NCBI RefSeq assembly: GCF_003385895.1
Contig: NZ_QRDQ01000010.1
Span: forward strand, 248,001 to 312,000
Reading direction: 5' to 3'
From: Flavobacterium cutihirudinis
GTDB taxonomy: Bacteria; Bacteroidota; Bacteroidia; Flavobacteriales; Flavobacteriaceae
Length of the DNA stretch: 64,000 nucleotides
Shown here: positions 17,550 through 25,707 of the stretch, in pieces
How the letters are laid out: the number at the start of each line of letters is the position of its first letter
How positions within the stretch are numbered: the stretch's first letter is position 1
Position numbers and translations under genes: made by a program
Notes under the pieces: model-generated
What the model was told of the DNA's origin: nothing
Database searches by the model: none
The model's input: only the letters and a program-made list of their open reading frames with translations

Positions 17550-19751
17550 ATGAAATATTTATTTGCCCTTGTTCTTTTTGTTCTTTCGATTACCAGTAAT
17601 GCACAATCTCTTAATGGCGTTGTTAATTCTAACGGAAAACCTCTGTCAGAAGTCTTAATTCGTGATTTTACCTCAAAAAGCCATGCGCACACAGACGCAA
17701 AAGGAAAATTTGTATTAGAAAATGTCCAGTTAAACGATAGTCTTGAAATCTCGAAACAAGGTTTTATTACTCAAAAAATAAAAATCACTTCTTTGGATTT
17801 TCTTTCTATTTCAATAAATGAAAAGCCATTTTTGCTTGAAGAAGTTACGATTTCAAACAATTTAAGATACTTAAATACGATTTCTAAAATTGATTTGGAA
17901 ATTCAGCCCATTTCTAATTCTCAGGATTTGTTGCGTAAAGTTCCCGGGCTTTTTATTGGCCAACATGCGGGTGGAGGAAAAGCAGAGCAGATTTTCCTGA
18001 GAGGTTTCGATTGCGATCACGGTACAGATATTAATATTTCGGTTGATGGTATGCCGGTAAATATGGTTTCGCACGCGCACGGACAAGGATACGCAGATCT
18101 TCACTTTGTAATTCCCGAAACCGTAGACAGAATAGATTTTGATAAAGGTTCTTATTTTGCTGATAAAGGCGATTTTACAACTGCAGGATATGTTGGTTTT
18201 AATACGAAGAATGCGTTAGAACACAGTTCACTTTCTTTTGAGGGCGGTCAGTTTGATACTTTTAGAACTGTTGCATTATTTAATCTATTGAATAAAGAAA
18301 ATCAGTCGGCTTATTTTGCTGGAGAATACATGATGACAGATGGTTATTTTGATGCTCCGCAAAACTTTAACCGAATCAATTTGTTTGGGAAATATTCGGC
18401 AAAACTGAACAATGGCGACCGAATTGCGTTGTTTGTTTCTCATTTTAAAAGCCAATGGGATGCCAGCGGACAAATTCCGGATCGTGCAGTAAACGATGGA
18501 ACCATTTCGCATTACGGTGCAATAGATTCAAACGAAGGAGGAAACACTGGAAGAACCAATTTCAACTTGCAATATGATGCTAAAATTGATGAAAATTCGC
18601 AGATAAAAAATACAGCTTATTTAAGTAAATATGATTTTGAATTGTATTCTAATTTTACTTTTTTTCTGAATGATCCTGTAAACGGCGATCAGATTAAACA
18701 GAAAGAAAACAGAACAATTGTAGGTTTTCAATCGGAATATGATGAAAAATTAAATGAAAACTGGCGTTTTAAACTCGGTGCCGGATTAAGAAATGATAAT
18801 AATAAAGATGTTGAGCTTTCGCACACATTAAATAGAAAATCGGTTTTAGAATATTTAAGTTTAGGAAATGTAAATCAGACCAATCTTTTCTCCTTTACAA
18901 GTTTTGACTTTACTTCTGGAAAATGGTTGATTAATGCGGGTTTACGTTTGGATTATTTTAAATTTGGATATGAAGATCAATTGGCTTCAACCTATACCAA
19001 TCAAACGCAGACAAAAGCGATTTTGAGTCCGAAACTGAATTTTTCTTATACTCAGAATACTGAATTACAATATTTCTTAAAATTAGGAAAAGGCTTCCAT
19101 AGCAATGATACACGTGTAGTAGTAGCGCAAAAAGGGCAGGAGATTCTTCCGGAAACGTATGGTGCCGATTTAGGTTTAAACTGGAAACCTTTTCCAAGAA
19201 TGATTGTAAACTCAGCCATTTGGTATTTATACCTTGCACAGGAATTTGTTTATGTAGGAGATGAAGCCGTTGTAGAGCCAAGCGGAAAAACAGAAAGAAA
19301 AGGTTTTGATTTTGGTTTCAGATATCAATTGACAAATTGGTTATTCTGGAATACTGATTATACGTATACACACGCACGTTCTCTTGATGAACCTAAAGGA
19401 AATGATTATTTACCATTGGCGCCTGTTCATACTTTAATGAACGGATTTTCAGTAAAAGATTTAAAAGGATTTTCAGGAAGTTTGAGAACCCGTTTCTTAG
19501 GTGATCGTCCTGCAAATGAAGACAATTCTGTTGTTGCAAAAGGATATTGTATAACGGATTTCTCGGTAAACTATCAGATCAAAAAAGTTTCAGTTGGAGT
19601 AAATATTGATAATATTTTCAATACAAAATGGAAAGAAACACAATTCCTAACAGAATCAAGATTAGCAAATGAAACTGATCCTGTTGAAGAAATTCATTTT
19701 ACGGCAGGAACGCCTTTTAATGCCCGATTGATTTTGAAATATAGCTGGTAG
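17550..19751 (+). CDS. TonB-dependent receptor with His/Asp-rich plug
   Basis: A 733-residue outer-membrane receptor: signal peptide (about 1-19, VLSITSNAQS), short carboxypeptidase-like regulatory domain, plug, then a barrel ending in a terminal tryptophan. The plug carries FLRGFDCDHGTDINISVDG and VNMVSHAHGQGYADLHF. I recall this pattern as a conserved subgroup of receptors of unknown ligand; the cluster of His/Asp invites a metal-related idea, but that is inference. No SusD, ApbE or transporter gene is adjacent. The 17550 start is supported by the signal peptide and promoter. Confidence 0.88.
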   Translation: MKYLFALVLFVLSITSNAQSLNGVVNSNGKPLSEVLIRDFTSKSHAHTDAKGKFVLENVQLNDSLEISKQGFITQKIKITSLDFLSISINEKPFLLEEVTISNNLRYLNTISKIDLEIQPISNSQDLLRKVPGLFIGQHAGGGKAEQIFLRGFDCDHGTDINISVDGMPVNMVSHAHGQGYADLHFVIPETVDRIDFDKGSYFADKGDFTTAGYVGFNTKNALEHSSLSFEGGQFDTFRTVALFNLLNKENQSAYFAGEYMMTDGYFDAPQNFNRINLFGKYSAKLNNGDRIALFVSHFKSQWDASGQIPDRAVNDGTISHYGAIDSNEGGNTGRTNFNLQYDAKIDENSQIKNTAYLSKYDFELYSNFTFFLNDPVNGDQIKQKENRTIVGFQSEYDEKLNENWRFKLGAGLRNDNNKDVELSHTLNRKSVLEYLSLGNVNQTNLFSFTSFDFTSGKWLINAGLRLDYFKFGYEDQLASTYTNQTQTKAILSPKLNFSYTQNTELQYFLKLGKGFHSNDTRVVVAQKGQEILPETYGADLGLNWKPFPRMIVNSAIWYLYLAQEFVYVGDEAVVEPSGKTERKGFDFGFRYQLTNWLFWNTDYTYTHARSLDEPKGNDYLPLAPVHTLMNGFSVKDLKGFSGSLRTRFLGDRPANEDNSVVAKGYCITDFSVNYQIKKVSVGVNIDNIFNTKWKETQFLTESRLANETDPVEEIHFTAGTPFNARLILKYSW

Positions 19752-19770
19752 AAACTTAAAAATTAAAGCA

Positions 19771-19812
19771 AAAAAAGCGAGACTTTCTGTAAAGAATTGG
19801 TCTCGCTTTTTC
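19771..19812. terminator. Bidirectional terminator between receptor and SDR genes
   Basis: AAAAGCGAGA (19773-19782) pairs with TCTCGCTTTT (19801-19810), with A and T runs outside. It separates two convergent genes. Confidence 0.85.
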
Positions 19813-19832
19813 AATTAAAATCAGAAATCAAA

Positions 19833-20645
19833 TTACCCGTGAGCTGCGACAGAAACGTCTGCCCATTCTTCCCAGGTTGCAAGTTTTTGTTCGTAGGTTT
19901 GTTTAGCAAATGGTAAGGCTACTTTTCCTAAAAATAAACGTAAAGGAGGGTTTTCGGCTTCGACTAATTTTAAGATGGCCGGAACGGTAGCACTAGTTTT
20001 TCCGAAAGTTTCAGGATCATGTCCTTCTGCGATTGCTTTTTTGATTCCGTCATAGGCATCGATGCTTTCGCTGATAATTCCGTTGCCCCAAATATCGGTC
20101 ACGTAGCCGTTTGGCTCGACTAAAGTAACGTTGATTCCGAATTGTTTCACTTCTGAAGCCAGCGTTTCAGTAAGACCTTCAACAGCAAATTTAGAAGCAT
20201 TATACAAACCAATTATCGGTAAAGTAGCGATTCCTAAAATAGACGAAACCTGAATAATATGACCATTTTGTTGTTTTCTCATAATTGGCAATACCGCTTG
20301 CGTTAACCAAAGCGTACCAAAAAAATTGGTTTCGAATTGATCTCTCGCTTCCTGTTCTGTAGCTTCTTCTACAGCTCCGTTTAAAGCATAACCTGCATTA
20401 TTGATCAGGATATCTATAGTCCCAAAATGCTTTTGTACTTTTTCTACCACTGCAAACGACTCTGAACGGTTGTTTACATCTAGTTTAAGAGGAAGAATAG
20501 CGTCTCCATATTGTGCTTTTAAGTCGGCTAGAGTGTCGATATTTCTTGCTGTTGCGGCAACCTTATAACCTTTTTCTAAAAATGCTTCTGTCCAGGCTTT
20601 TCCAAAACCTTTTGATGCTCCTGTAATTAAAACTGTTTTTGACAT
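19833..20645 (-). CDS. Short-chain dehydrogenase/reductase
   Basis: A 270-residue classic SDR: cofactor motif TGASKGFGKAW (residues 7-17), NNAG (DILINNAGYALNG), catalytic serine in QVSSILG and YNASKFAVEG carrying the catalytic Tyr and Lys. The substrate is not evident. It lies directly downstream of, and on the same strand as, a TetR gene, and a TetR-type palindrome sits in its own upstream region, so it is probably that regulator's target. Confidence 0.9.
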   Translation of the reverse strand: MSKTVLITGASKGFGKAWTEAFLEKGYKVAATARNIDTLADLKAQYGDAILPLKLDVNNRSESFAVVEKVQKHFGTIDILINNAGYALNGAVEEATEQEARDQFETNFFGTLWLTQAVLPIMRKQQNGHIIQVSSILGIATLPIIGLYNASKFAVEGLTETLASEVKQFGINVTLVEPNGYVTDIWGNGIISESIDAYDGIKKAIAEGHDPETFGKTSATVPAILKLVEAENPPLRLFLGKVALPFAKQTYEQKLATWEEWADVSVAAHG

Positions 20646-20691
20646 GATGTGTGTTTTTAAATATTAATGTGTTTTTAATGGATATAATTTA

Positions 20692-20707
20692 ATGACCGAA
20701 CGGTCAT
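20692..20707. promoter_or_regulatory. TetR-type operator upstream of the SDR gene
   Basis: ATGACCGAACGGTCAT is a palindrome with 7-bp arms (ATGACCG/CGGTCAT). The same half-site ATGACC/GGTCAT recurs ahead of the tetR gene. It lies 47 bp before the SDR start. Confidence 0.75.
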
Positions 20708-20724
20708 TTTTTAAATAAAAAAAA

Positions 20725-21312
20725 TTAGAGACTATTTTCCTCTATTAAAATTTTAAGGGTTTTTGAGATACTTTTCATATTATCGTTAATTCCGGACATT
20801 CGCGACATTAAATGGCCACCTTCCAACATGGCAAACATTGCGGTCGCAAATTCGGAAGCATTCCAGGATGGCTTGAATTCGCCATTTGCAATTCCTTTCG
20901 TAATTAAACTTTCCAGAAGTCGTTGCGCCGATTTAATAGCATGGTTTACTTTTTCTTTTATAATCGGATTGGTGTCATCTGCTTCTGTACCAAAGTTCAA
21001 TAACGGGCAACCACCAATAACGGGCGGGTTTAAAGGATTGCTGAAAAAATCGATATAAGTAATTAATTGTTCTTTTGCTGTTTTGCTTTTGCTCATAGCT
21101 TCCTGAAGTTTGCTATTCAGTATTTTCATATTATGATCAACCGCTGCACAGGCAAGAACATCTTTATTCTCAAAATGAACATACATGCTTCCTTTTGATA
21201 ATTTGGTAGCTTCCATAATGTCGCTCATAGCGGTTGCTGCAATCCCTTTTGTATTAAAAATAGGAGCCGCTTTTTCTATGATAAATTGTCTGGTTTCTTC
21301 GCCTTTTGACAT
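20725..21312 (-). CDS. TetR-family regulator
   Basis: A 195-residue TetR protein. The N-terminal HTH (about 10-55) shows FIIEKAAPIFNTKGIAATAM and LSKGSMYVHFENKDVL. The C-terminal ligand domain includes PPVIGGCPLLNFGTEADDTN, typical of the YxaF/LmrA-like subgroup. It is followed by the SDR gene after an 79-bp gap that holds an operator, and has a matching operator at its own promoter, so it should repress itself and the SDR. Confidence 0.9.
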   Translation of the reverse strand: MSKGEETRQFIIEKAAPIFNTKGIAATAMSDIMEATKLSKGSMYVHFENKDVLACAAVDHNMKILNSKLQEAMSKSKTAKEQLITYIDFFSNPLNPPVIGGCPLLNFGTEADDTNPIIKEKVNHAIKSAQRLLESLITKGIANGEFKPSWNASEFATAMFAMLEGGHLMSRMSGINDNMKSISKTLKILIEENSL

Positions 21313-21333
21313 GATAGCTTTTAATTAACGGTA

Positions 21334-21341
21334 CAAATATA
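21334..21341 (-). promoter_or_regulatory. -7 box of the tetR gene
   Basis: Read on the minus strand this is TATATTTG, 21 bp before the start at 21312. It abuts the operator at 21341-21356, so a bound repressor would cover the spacer of the promoter. Confidence 0.65.
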
Positions 21342-21356
21342 TGACCGATTGGTCAT
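21341..21356. promoter_or_regulatory. TetR-type operator at the tetR promoter
   Basis: ATGACCGATTGGTCAT has perfect 6-bp arms (ATGACC/GGTCAT). It shares its half-site with 20692-20707 and overlaps the core promoter. Confidence 0.75.
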
Positions 21357-21528
21357 AAAAACAAATATTTCTTCCTTTTTTTTGAAGTATGGAATTGTAT
21401 TTTGCTGTAAAAGAAGTATTTGTTAAGAATGTTTTTCGTTTTTTAGATCAATTATTTTAGTTGCTTTATGAGAGTCTATCAGGGTTAGTAACGCATAATT
21501 AACATTAAATATTTTTATTTATGTATTT

Positions 21529-21543
21529 AACTACGTAGTTTTG
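21529..21543 (+). promoter_or_regulatory. Palindrome overlapping -7 box of the GNAT-MarR operon
   Basis: AACTACGTAGTT (21529-21540) is a perfect 12-bp palindrome. The -7 box TAGTTTTG (21536-21543, TAnnTTTG) overlaps it, 20 bp before the ATG at 21564. The downstream MarR is the natural candidate to bind it. Confidence 0.6.
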
Positions 21544-21563
21544 TGTAATAAAATTTTAATACT

Positions 21564-22052
21564 ATGAAACCTGTAATTCTTCCAGTAGAAAATAAATATG
21601 AAAATGTGATTGCTGATTTGATCATCAATATTCAGCAGAAGGAATTTGGTGTCCCAATTACTTTAGAAGACCAACCGGATTTGTTTGACATACAAAACTT
21701 TTATCATGCCAAAGGTGGGGGATTTTGGGGTGCTTTTATTAATGATGAATTAGTAGGTACAATTGCTTTGGTGAAGTTTGACCAAAATGACGCAGCGATT
21801 AGAAAGATGTTTGTAAAGAAAGAATTCCGCGGAAAAGAATTTTCGATTGCTCAGAAACTATTAGAGACTTTAATTGCGTATTGCAATGCAAATGAAATCA
21901 ATGATTTATATTTGGGAACAGTATCGATATTAAAAGCTGCTTTGCGTTTTTATGAAAAGAATGGTTTTGTTTATATCGAAAAAGAAAATCTTCCGAAAGC
22001 TTTTCCGTTAATGAGTCCGGATAATACTTTTTGCCATTTAAACCTTAAATAA
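21564..22052 (+). CDS. GNAT-family N-acetyltransferase
   Basis: A 162-residue GNAT protein. Motif A region is IRKMFVKKEFRGKEFSIAQK (about residues 77-96); the C-terminal LKAALRFYEKNGFVYIEKEN is motif B. It is 7 bp upstream of a marR gene on the same strand, forming a two-gene operon. GNAT-MarR pairs are common and the acetyltransferase substrate is unknown. Confidence 0.87.
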   Translation: MKPVILPVENKYENVIADLIINIQQKEFGVPITLEDQPDLFDIQNFYHAKGGGFWGAFINDELVGTIALVKFDQNDAAIRKMFVKKEFRGKEFSIAQKLLETLIAYCNANEINDLYLGTVSILKAALRFYEKNGFVYIEKENLPKAFPLMSPDNTFCHLNLK

Positions 22053-22059
22053 TCAACAA

Positions 22060-22542
22060 ATGAATATTATAGACGAATCAGGAATTCTTGCTATTTCGAC
22101 ACGATTGCAGCGCCTCAGCGAGCAATTGCGCAAAGATGGCGCATTGGTATACAAATCGTACGGAATTGATTTTGAACCCAAATGGTTTCCGGTTATTTAT
22201 ACGTTGCATTATAGAGATACTTTGAGCGTGGTAGAAATTGCCAATGAAATAGGATATACACATCCTTCGACAATAAGTTTACTTAAAGAGTTGGAAAAAC
22301 AAAAGTTGATTCGTTCCAAAAAAGATAAAATCGACGAACGCAAAAGGTTGATTCAGTTAACTGCAAAAGGGCAAGAACTAATTACGCAAATGAAACCAGT
22401 TTGGGAAGTGATGAAAAGCGCACTTACTGAAATTACGGACAATCAGAACAATTTGCTTAAAGCAATTGAAGAAGCCGAAAATAAAATAATGCATCAGAGT
22501 TTTTTACAAAGAGCATTACAGCTGCAAAGTGAGGGAGAGTGA
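22060..22542 (+). CDS. MarR-family regulator
   Basis: A 160-residue winged-helix MarR. The recognition region is VVEIANEIGYTHPSTISLLKELEKQ (split here: VVEIANEIGY then THPSTISLLK), and the wing holds KDKIDERKRLIQLTAKGQEL. It follows the GNAT gene by 7 bp and probably controls this operon through the palindrome at 21529-21540. Confidence 0.88.
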   Translation: MNIIDESGILAISTRLQRLSEQLRKDGALVYKSYGIDFEPKWFPVIYTLHYRDTLSVVEIANEIGYTHPSTISLLKELEKQKLIRSKKDKIDERKRLIQLTAKGQELITQMKPVWEVMKSALTEITDNQNNLLKAIEEAENKIMHQSFLQRALQLQSEGE

Positions 22543-22636
22543 TTAGTGGTCAGTGATCAGTGAACAGTGAAAGTAAACGTCAATTTAGTATCTATTTTTT
22601 TACTGCTTACTAATCACTGTTCACTGATCACTAATC
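22541..22636. repeat. Palindromic repeat, GATCAGTGAACAGTG words
   Basis: GATTAGTG...GATCAGTGAACAGTG at about 22541-22569 is mirrored by CACTGTTCACTGATCACTAATC at about 22615-22636. The left arm holds an extra internal copy of CAGTGATCAGTG. It occupies the gap between convergent marR and the META lipoprotein gene and may also end transcription from both sides. Confidence 0.75.
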
Positions 22637-22641
22637 TACAA

Positions 22642-23076
22642 CTATTTAGTTACTTTTTTGAATCGCATTGTTGGGATGTTATTCGTAATTAAATTAAGCT
22701 TTCCATCTTTATCAATCGAGTAGGAGTCTACTTTTTTGATTGTTGATGTAAAAACTTGTTCGCCACCGCCTTCACAATACATTAAAGTTGCTGGGCCTTG
22801 TTCTCCAAAAGTCAATGATTTTCCTTTTAATGTAAAAGGAGCAGTGTAACCATTACAGCCTGCATTTCCAAAAACCTGACCGGTACTCTGGTCAAATTTG
22901 ATATACGGTTTTTTGTCGGGAAATAAGCCGTCAAAAGCAATACGTGGCCCTGTGATATATTCCAGTTCCCAGGAAGTATTGTACAAATCGGCAGTTTTTG
23001 TAGTGTCTTTCATCGTGTTACAGGAATTAAATGACAGTGCCAAAACAGAAACGAATAACAGCATAAAATTTTTCAT
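22642..23076 (-). CDS. META/HslJ-domain lipoprotein
   Basis: A 144-residue lipoprotein with cysteine at residue 19 (ALSFNSC). The META domain (about 30-142) shows LYNTSWELEYITGPRIAFDG, VFGNAGCNGYTAPF and the C-terminal LNLITNNIPTMRF. Homologues such as HslJ are linked to stress or novobiocin tolerance. It is a single gene between a palindromic repeat and the divergent nitronate monooxygenase gene. Confidence 0.88.
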   Translation of the reverse strand: MKNFMLLFVSVLALSFNSCNTMKDTTKTADLYNTSWELEYITGPRIAFDGLFPDKKPYIKFDQSTGQVFGNAGCNGYTAPFTLKGKSLTFGEQGPATLMYCEGGGEQVFTSTIKKVDSYSIDKDGKLNLITNNIPTMRFKKVTK

Positions 23077-23299
23077 AAAGTAAGATTTTAGAACATAAAT
23101 TTAAAGATTTTTAATCGATTTTAACCTATAATTTCTATTAAATTCAGGGTTTTTCATTATCAAATTTGTATTAAATTGAAAAAAATCTTTTGGAGTTATG
23201 TTAAGAAATACCAGTAATGAGATTAAAAATGATTGCGTAAAGAATGTATTCGATTTCTTAACTTTACAATAATAGTTAAATCGAGTTTTAAAATTATAA

Positions 23300-24388
23300 A
23301 TGATGTGGTACAATACAAAAGCAACCGAAATACTCGGAATCAAATATCCAATCCTACAAGGGCCTTTTGGTGGTAATTTGTCAACGGTAGAATTAACAGC
23401 AACGGTTTCGAATGCCGGCGGATTAGGCGGTTACGGTGCTTATACAAATAGTCCGCAAGAAATTTTTGAAATTGACAAAAAGATAAAAGCTGCAACCGAT
23501 AAGCCTTATAATATTAATCTTTGGGTTTCCGATCATGATATTCCGAATTCTGGTTTAACCGATGCGCAATTTGATAAAGCGTTGGCTTTATTTAAGCCTT
23601 ATTACGATGAAGTTGGCATTCCGTTACCGGAAAAACCGACACCTTTTCAATCCAGATTTGAGAATCAGTTAGAAGTTATTTTAGCGGTTCGCCCAAAAGT
23701 TTTCAGTTTTATGTTTGGTGTTCCATCCGCTGCTATTTTGGAACAATGTCGAAAACTGGGAATTGTAACCGTTGGAGCTGCAACAACTTTGGATGAAGCC
23801 ATTTTTTTAGATAATAGTGGAGTAGATATGATTATTGCTTCGGGTTTTGAAGCTGGCGGACATCGACCTTCTTTTTTAGAATCATCAGAATCATCTTTAA
23901 CCGGAACCTTTGTATTGTTGCAATTGATGTGGGAAAAAATCAAAACGCCAATTATTGCCGCAGGAGGCATTGCAGATGGAAGAGGCGTTGCTGCGGCTTT
24001 GACTTTAGGTGCCAGTGCTGCACAAATAGGAACTGCTTTTCTGGCTTGCGCCGAATCAAATGCTTTACCTATTCACAGAGAAATGTTGTTTTCTGATGCG
24101 GCAAAATATACCACTTTATCTCGCGCTTTTACCGGTAGATTAGGGCGTGGTTTAACGAGCCGTCTTGCAAAAGAAATTAGAGGAAGTGAAAACGATATTT
24201 TGCCATTTCCATTGCAAACTACCTTTATTGCTCCATTAAGAAAGGCAGCGATTGAACAACAGAAATGGGATATGATTTTATTCTGGGGAGGACAAATTTC
24301 GCCCATTTTAAAGCATACCAAAGCAAAAGAATTAATGAATTCGCTGATCGAGGAAACTACAGTTTATTTTGAGAATTTAAAGAGCTGA
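23300..24388 (+). CDS. Nitronate monooxygenase (2-nitropropane dioxygenase family)
   Basis: A 362-residue FMN-dependent TIM-barrel enzyme. Landmarks are YPILQGPFGGNLSTVELTA near the start, SGFEAGGHRPSF (with the conserved His) and AAGGIADGRGVAAALTLGA followed by AQIGTAFL, which bind FMN phosphate. It oxidises alkyl nitronates, including toxic propionate-3-nitronate. Either of two adjacent ATGs (23300 or 23303) could start it. A strong terminator follows. Confidence 0.9.
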   Translation: MMWYNTKATEILGIKYPILQGPFGGNLSTVELTATVSNAGGLGGYGAYTNSPQEIFEIDKKIKAATDKPYNINLWVSDHDIPNSGLTDAQFDKALALFKPYYDEVGIPLPEKPTPFQSRFENQLEVILAVRPKVFSFMFGVPSAAILEQCRKLGIVTVGAATTLDEAIFLDNSGVDMIIASGFEAGGHRPSFLESSESSLTGTFVLLQLMWEKIKTPIIAAGGIADGRGVAAALTLGASAAQIGTAFLACAESNALPIHREMLFSDAAKYTTLSRAFTGRLGRGLTSRLAKEIRGSENDILPFPLQTTFIAPLRKAAIEQQKWDMILFWGGQISPILKHTKAKELMNSLIEETTVYFENLKS

Positions 24389-24400
24389 TTTCATAACGTA

Positions 24401-24444
24401 GCATAAAAAAGCCGCTTCAGGATTGTGAAGCGGCTTTTTTATGC
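24401..24444. terminator. Bidirectional terminator, 19-bp perfect stem
   Basis: GCATAAAAAAGCCGCTTCA (24401-24419) is the exact complement of 24426-24444, with a 6-nt loop. It ends the monooxygenase gene on the plus strand and the aspartate operon on the minus strand. Confidence 0.92.
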
Positions 24445-24483
24445 TTGTTTTATTTTGCTATGCTAATTTATGCTGTTTTAAAA

Positions 24484-25689
24484 TTATAAAACATTTAATG
24501 GCGCTACAAAACCGAAGGCCAAAAGTCCTGTTGTATAATCTTTTACACCAAAGGCAGATTCTGCATAATTGGTGTAATTGTATTTTCTGGCAGTATAAGC
24601 CAAATAGAATCTTAAATTAATATCTTTAAAAGGAATGTACTGAACGGTCGGAATCAGGCCGTAGCTGGTTGATAATTTTGAAGGAGCATTTCCGTCAGGA
24701 TTATCGTTCCAGGAATGATTACTGTTCATTACCGTTAAAAGTAGATTTACTTTTGGTGTAACCATGTATTCCGCTCTGATCCAGTTTTCGAGATAAACTA
24801 CTTTTTGAGCGGCATAAGGATATTGGCTGCTCACAATACTTGATACAATTCCTAAACGATCCAGACCTTCATTGCGGTATTGGAAATCGTAATAAATAAC
24901 GAATTTATTACTTGGTACAAATTTATTTCCCAAAGCAATATAGTTCATGTGGGCTCCTTCGGCTTCGTTGAAAAAGCTATAACTGTAAGTAGTTTCAAAT
25001 TTTCCACCGAAAAATTTCCCTCTCCAGTTTACTACTGCCGCCAATGGATATTCGGAAGGATTGATATCCGGTGGTGCTGATGTGCCATACTGTTCCTGAT
25101 AGGTTTTTGTACGCGAATTCAAAACCTGAAGTGAAAAGGAATGATTTCCATTTTCTAAGGTATGTGATATTCCGGCACCCACTAAGAAGTTGTCAGCATA
25201 TTCAATTACATCATTATAGGTTAAGATGTCAATTGGGTTGAAGTCAAATTCGTAACCACCCCAGTCGGCACATAATTTTCCGACAGTGAAATTGGTTCTA
25301 GGCGATAAATCTACTCTGATAAATGCTAAATCTACCGCACGGCTGATATTATCAAGATTTCCGGGAACCGGTTCTCTGGTATATCTGTTACGGAATCTGA
25401 AATATACTTTATCGTGAATTTTTCCTTTGATCTCAAATCGAAGCTGATCCACATTAAAATGGGATATGTCATGATTTCCATCTGTAAAATAGCTGTTGTA
25501 AGCCATTCTGGAATTGAAGATAACATCAATATTTTTCAGTAATGATTGTTTGGAAACAGGGATTATGGGAGTAATCGAATCGGATTGTATGGCGTTTCCT
25601 TCATCTGTCTGTTTATGCATTTGATCGCCTTGTCCCATTACAATAAACGGGACTAAGGCAAATATTATTGGTAAAAGATATTTTTTCAT
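24484..25689 (-). CDS. Outer-membrane porin, phosphate-selective O/P-like
   Basis: A 401-residue porin with signal peptide (about 1-20) and amphipathic beta-strands throughout, such as VDQLRFEIKGKIHDKVYFRF and RTNFTVGKLCADWGGYEFDF. It looks like the porin O/P superfamily used by Bacteroidota for small solutes. It is the last gene of the aspartate operon, 18 bp after the Dcu carrier, so it most likely passes C4-dicarboxylates or amino acids across the outer membrane; that substrate is inferred from context. Confidence 0.82.
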   Translation of the reverse strand: MKKYLLPIIFALVPFIVMGQGDQMHKQTDEGNAIQSDSITPIIPVSKQSLLKNIDVIFNSRMAYNSYFTDGNHDISHFNVDQLRFEIKGKIHDKVYFRFRNRYTREPVPGNLDNISRAVDLAFIRVDLSPRTNFTVGKLCADWGGYEFDFNPIDILTYNDVIEYADNFLVGAGISHTLENGNHSFSLQVLNSRTKTYQEQYGTSAPPDINPSEYPLAAVVNWRGKFFGGKFETTYSYSFFNEAEGAHMNYIALGNKFVPSNKFVIYYDFQYRNEGLDRLGIVSSIVSSQYPYAAQKVVYLENWIRAEYMVTPKVNLLLTVMNSNHSWNDNPDGNAPSKLSTSYGLIPTVQYIPFKDINLRFYLAYTARKYNYTNYAESAFGVKDYTTGLLAFGFVAPLNVL

Positions 25690-25707
25690 AATTAAGATTT
25701 TTAAGTT

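Noticed and set aside
23101..23343. Minus-strand frame of 80 codons in the gap before the nitronate monooxygenase gene
   Set aside because: It begins inside that gene, is low-complexity AT-rich sequence and has no recognisable motif.
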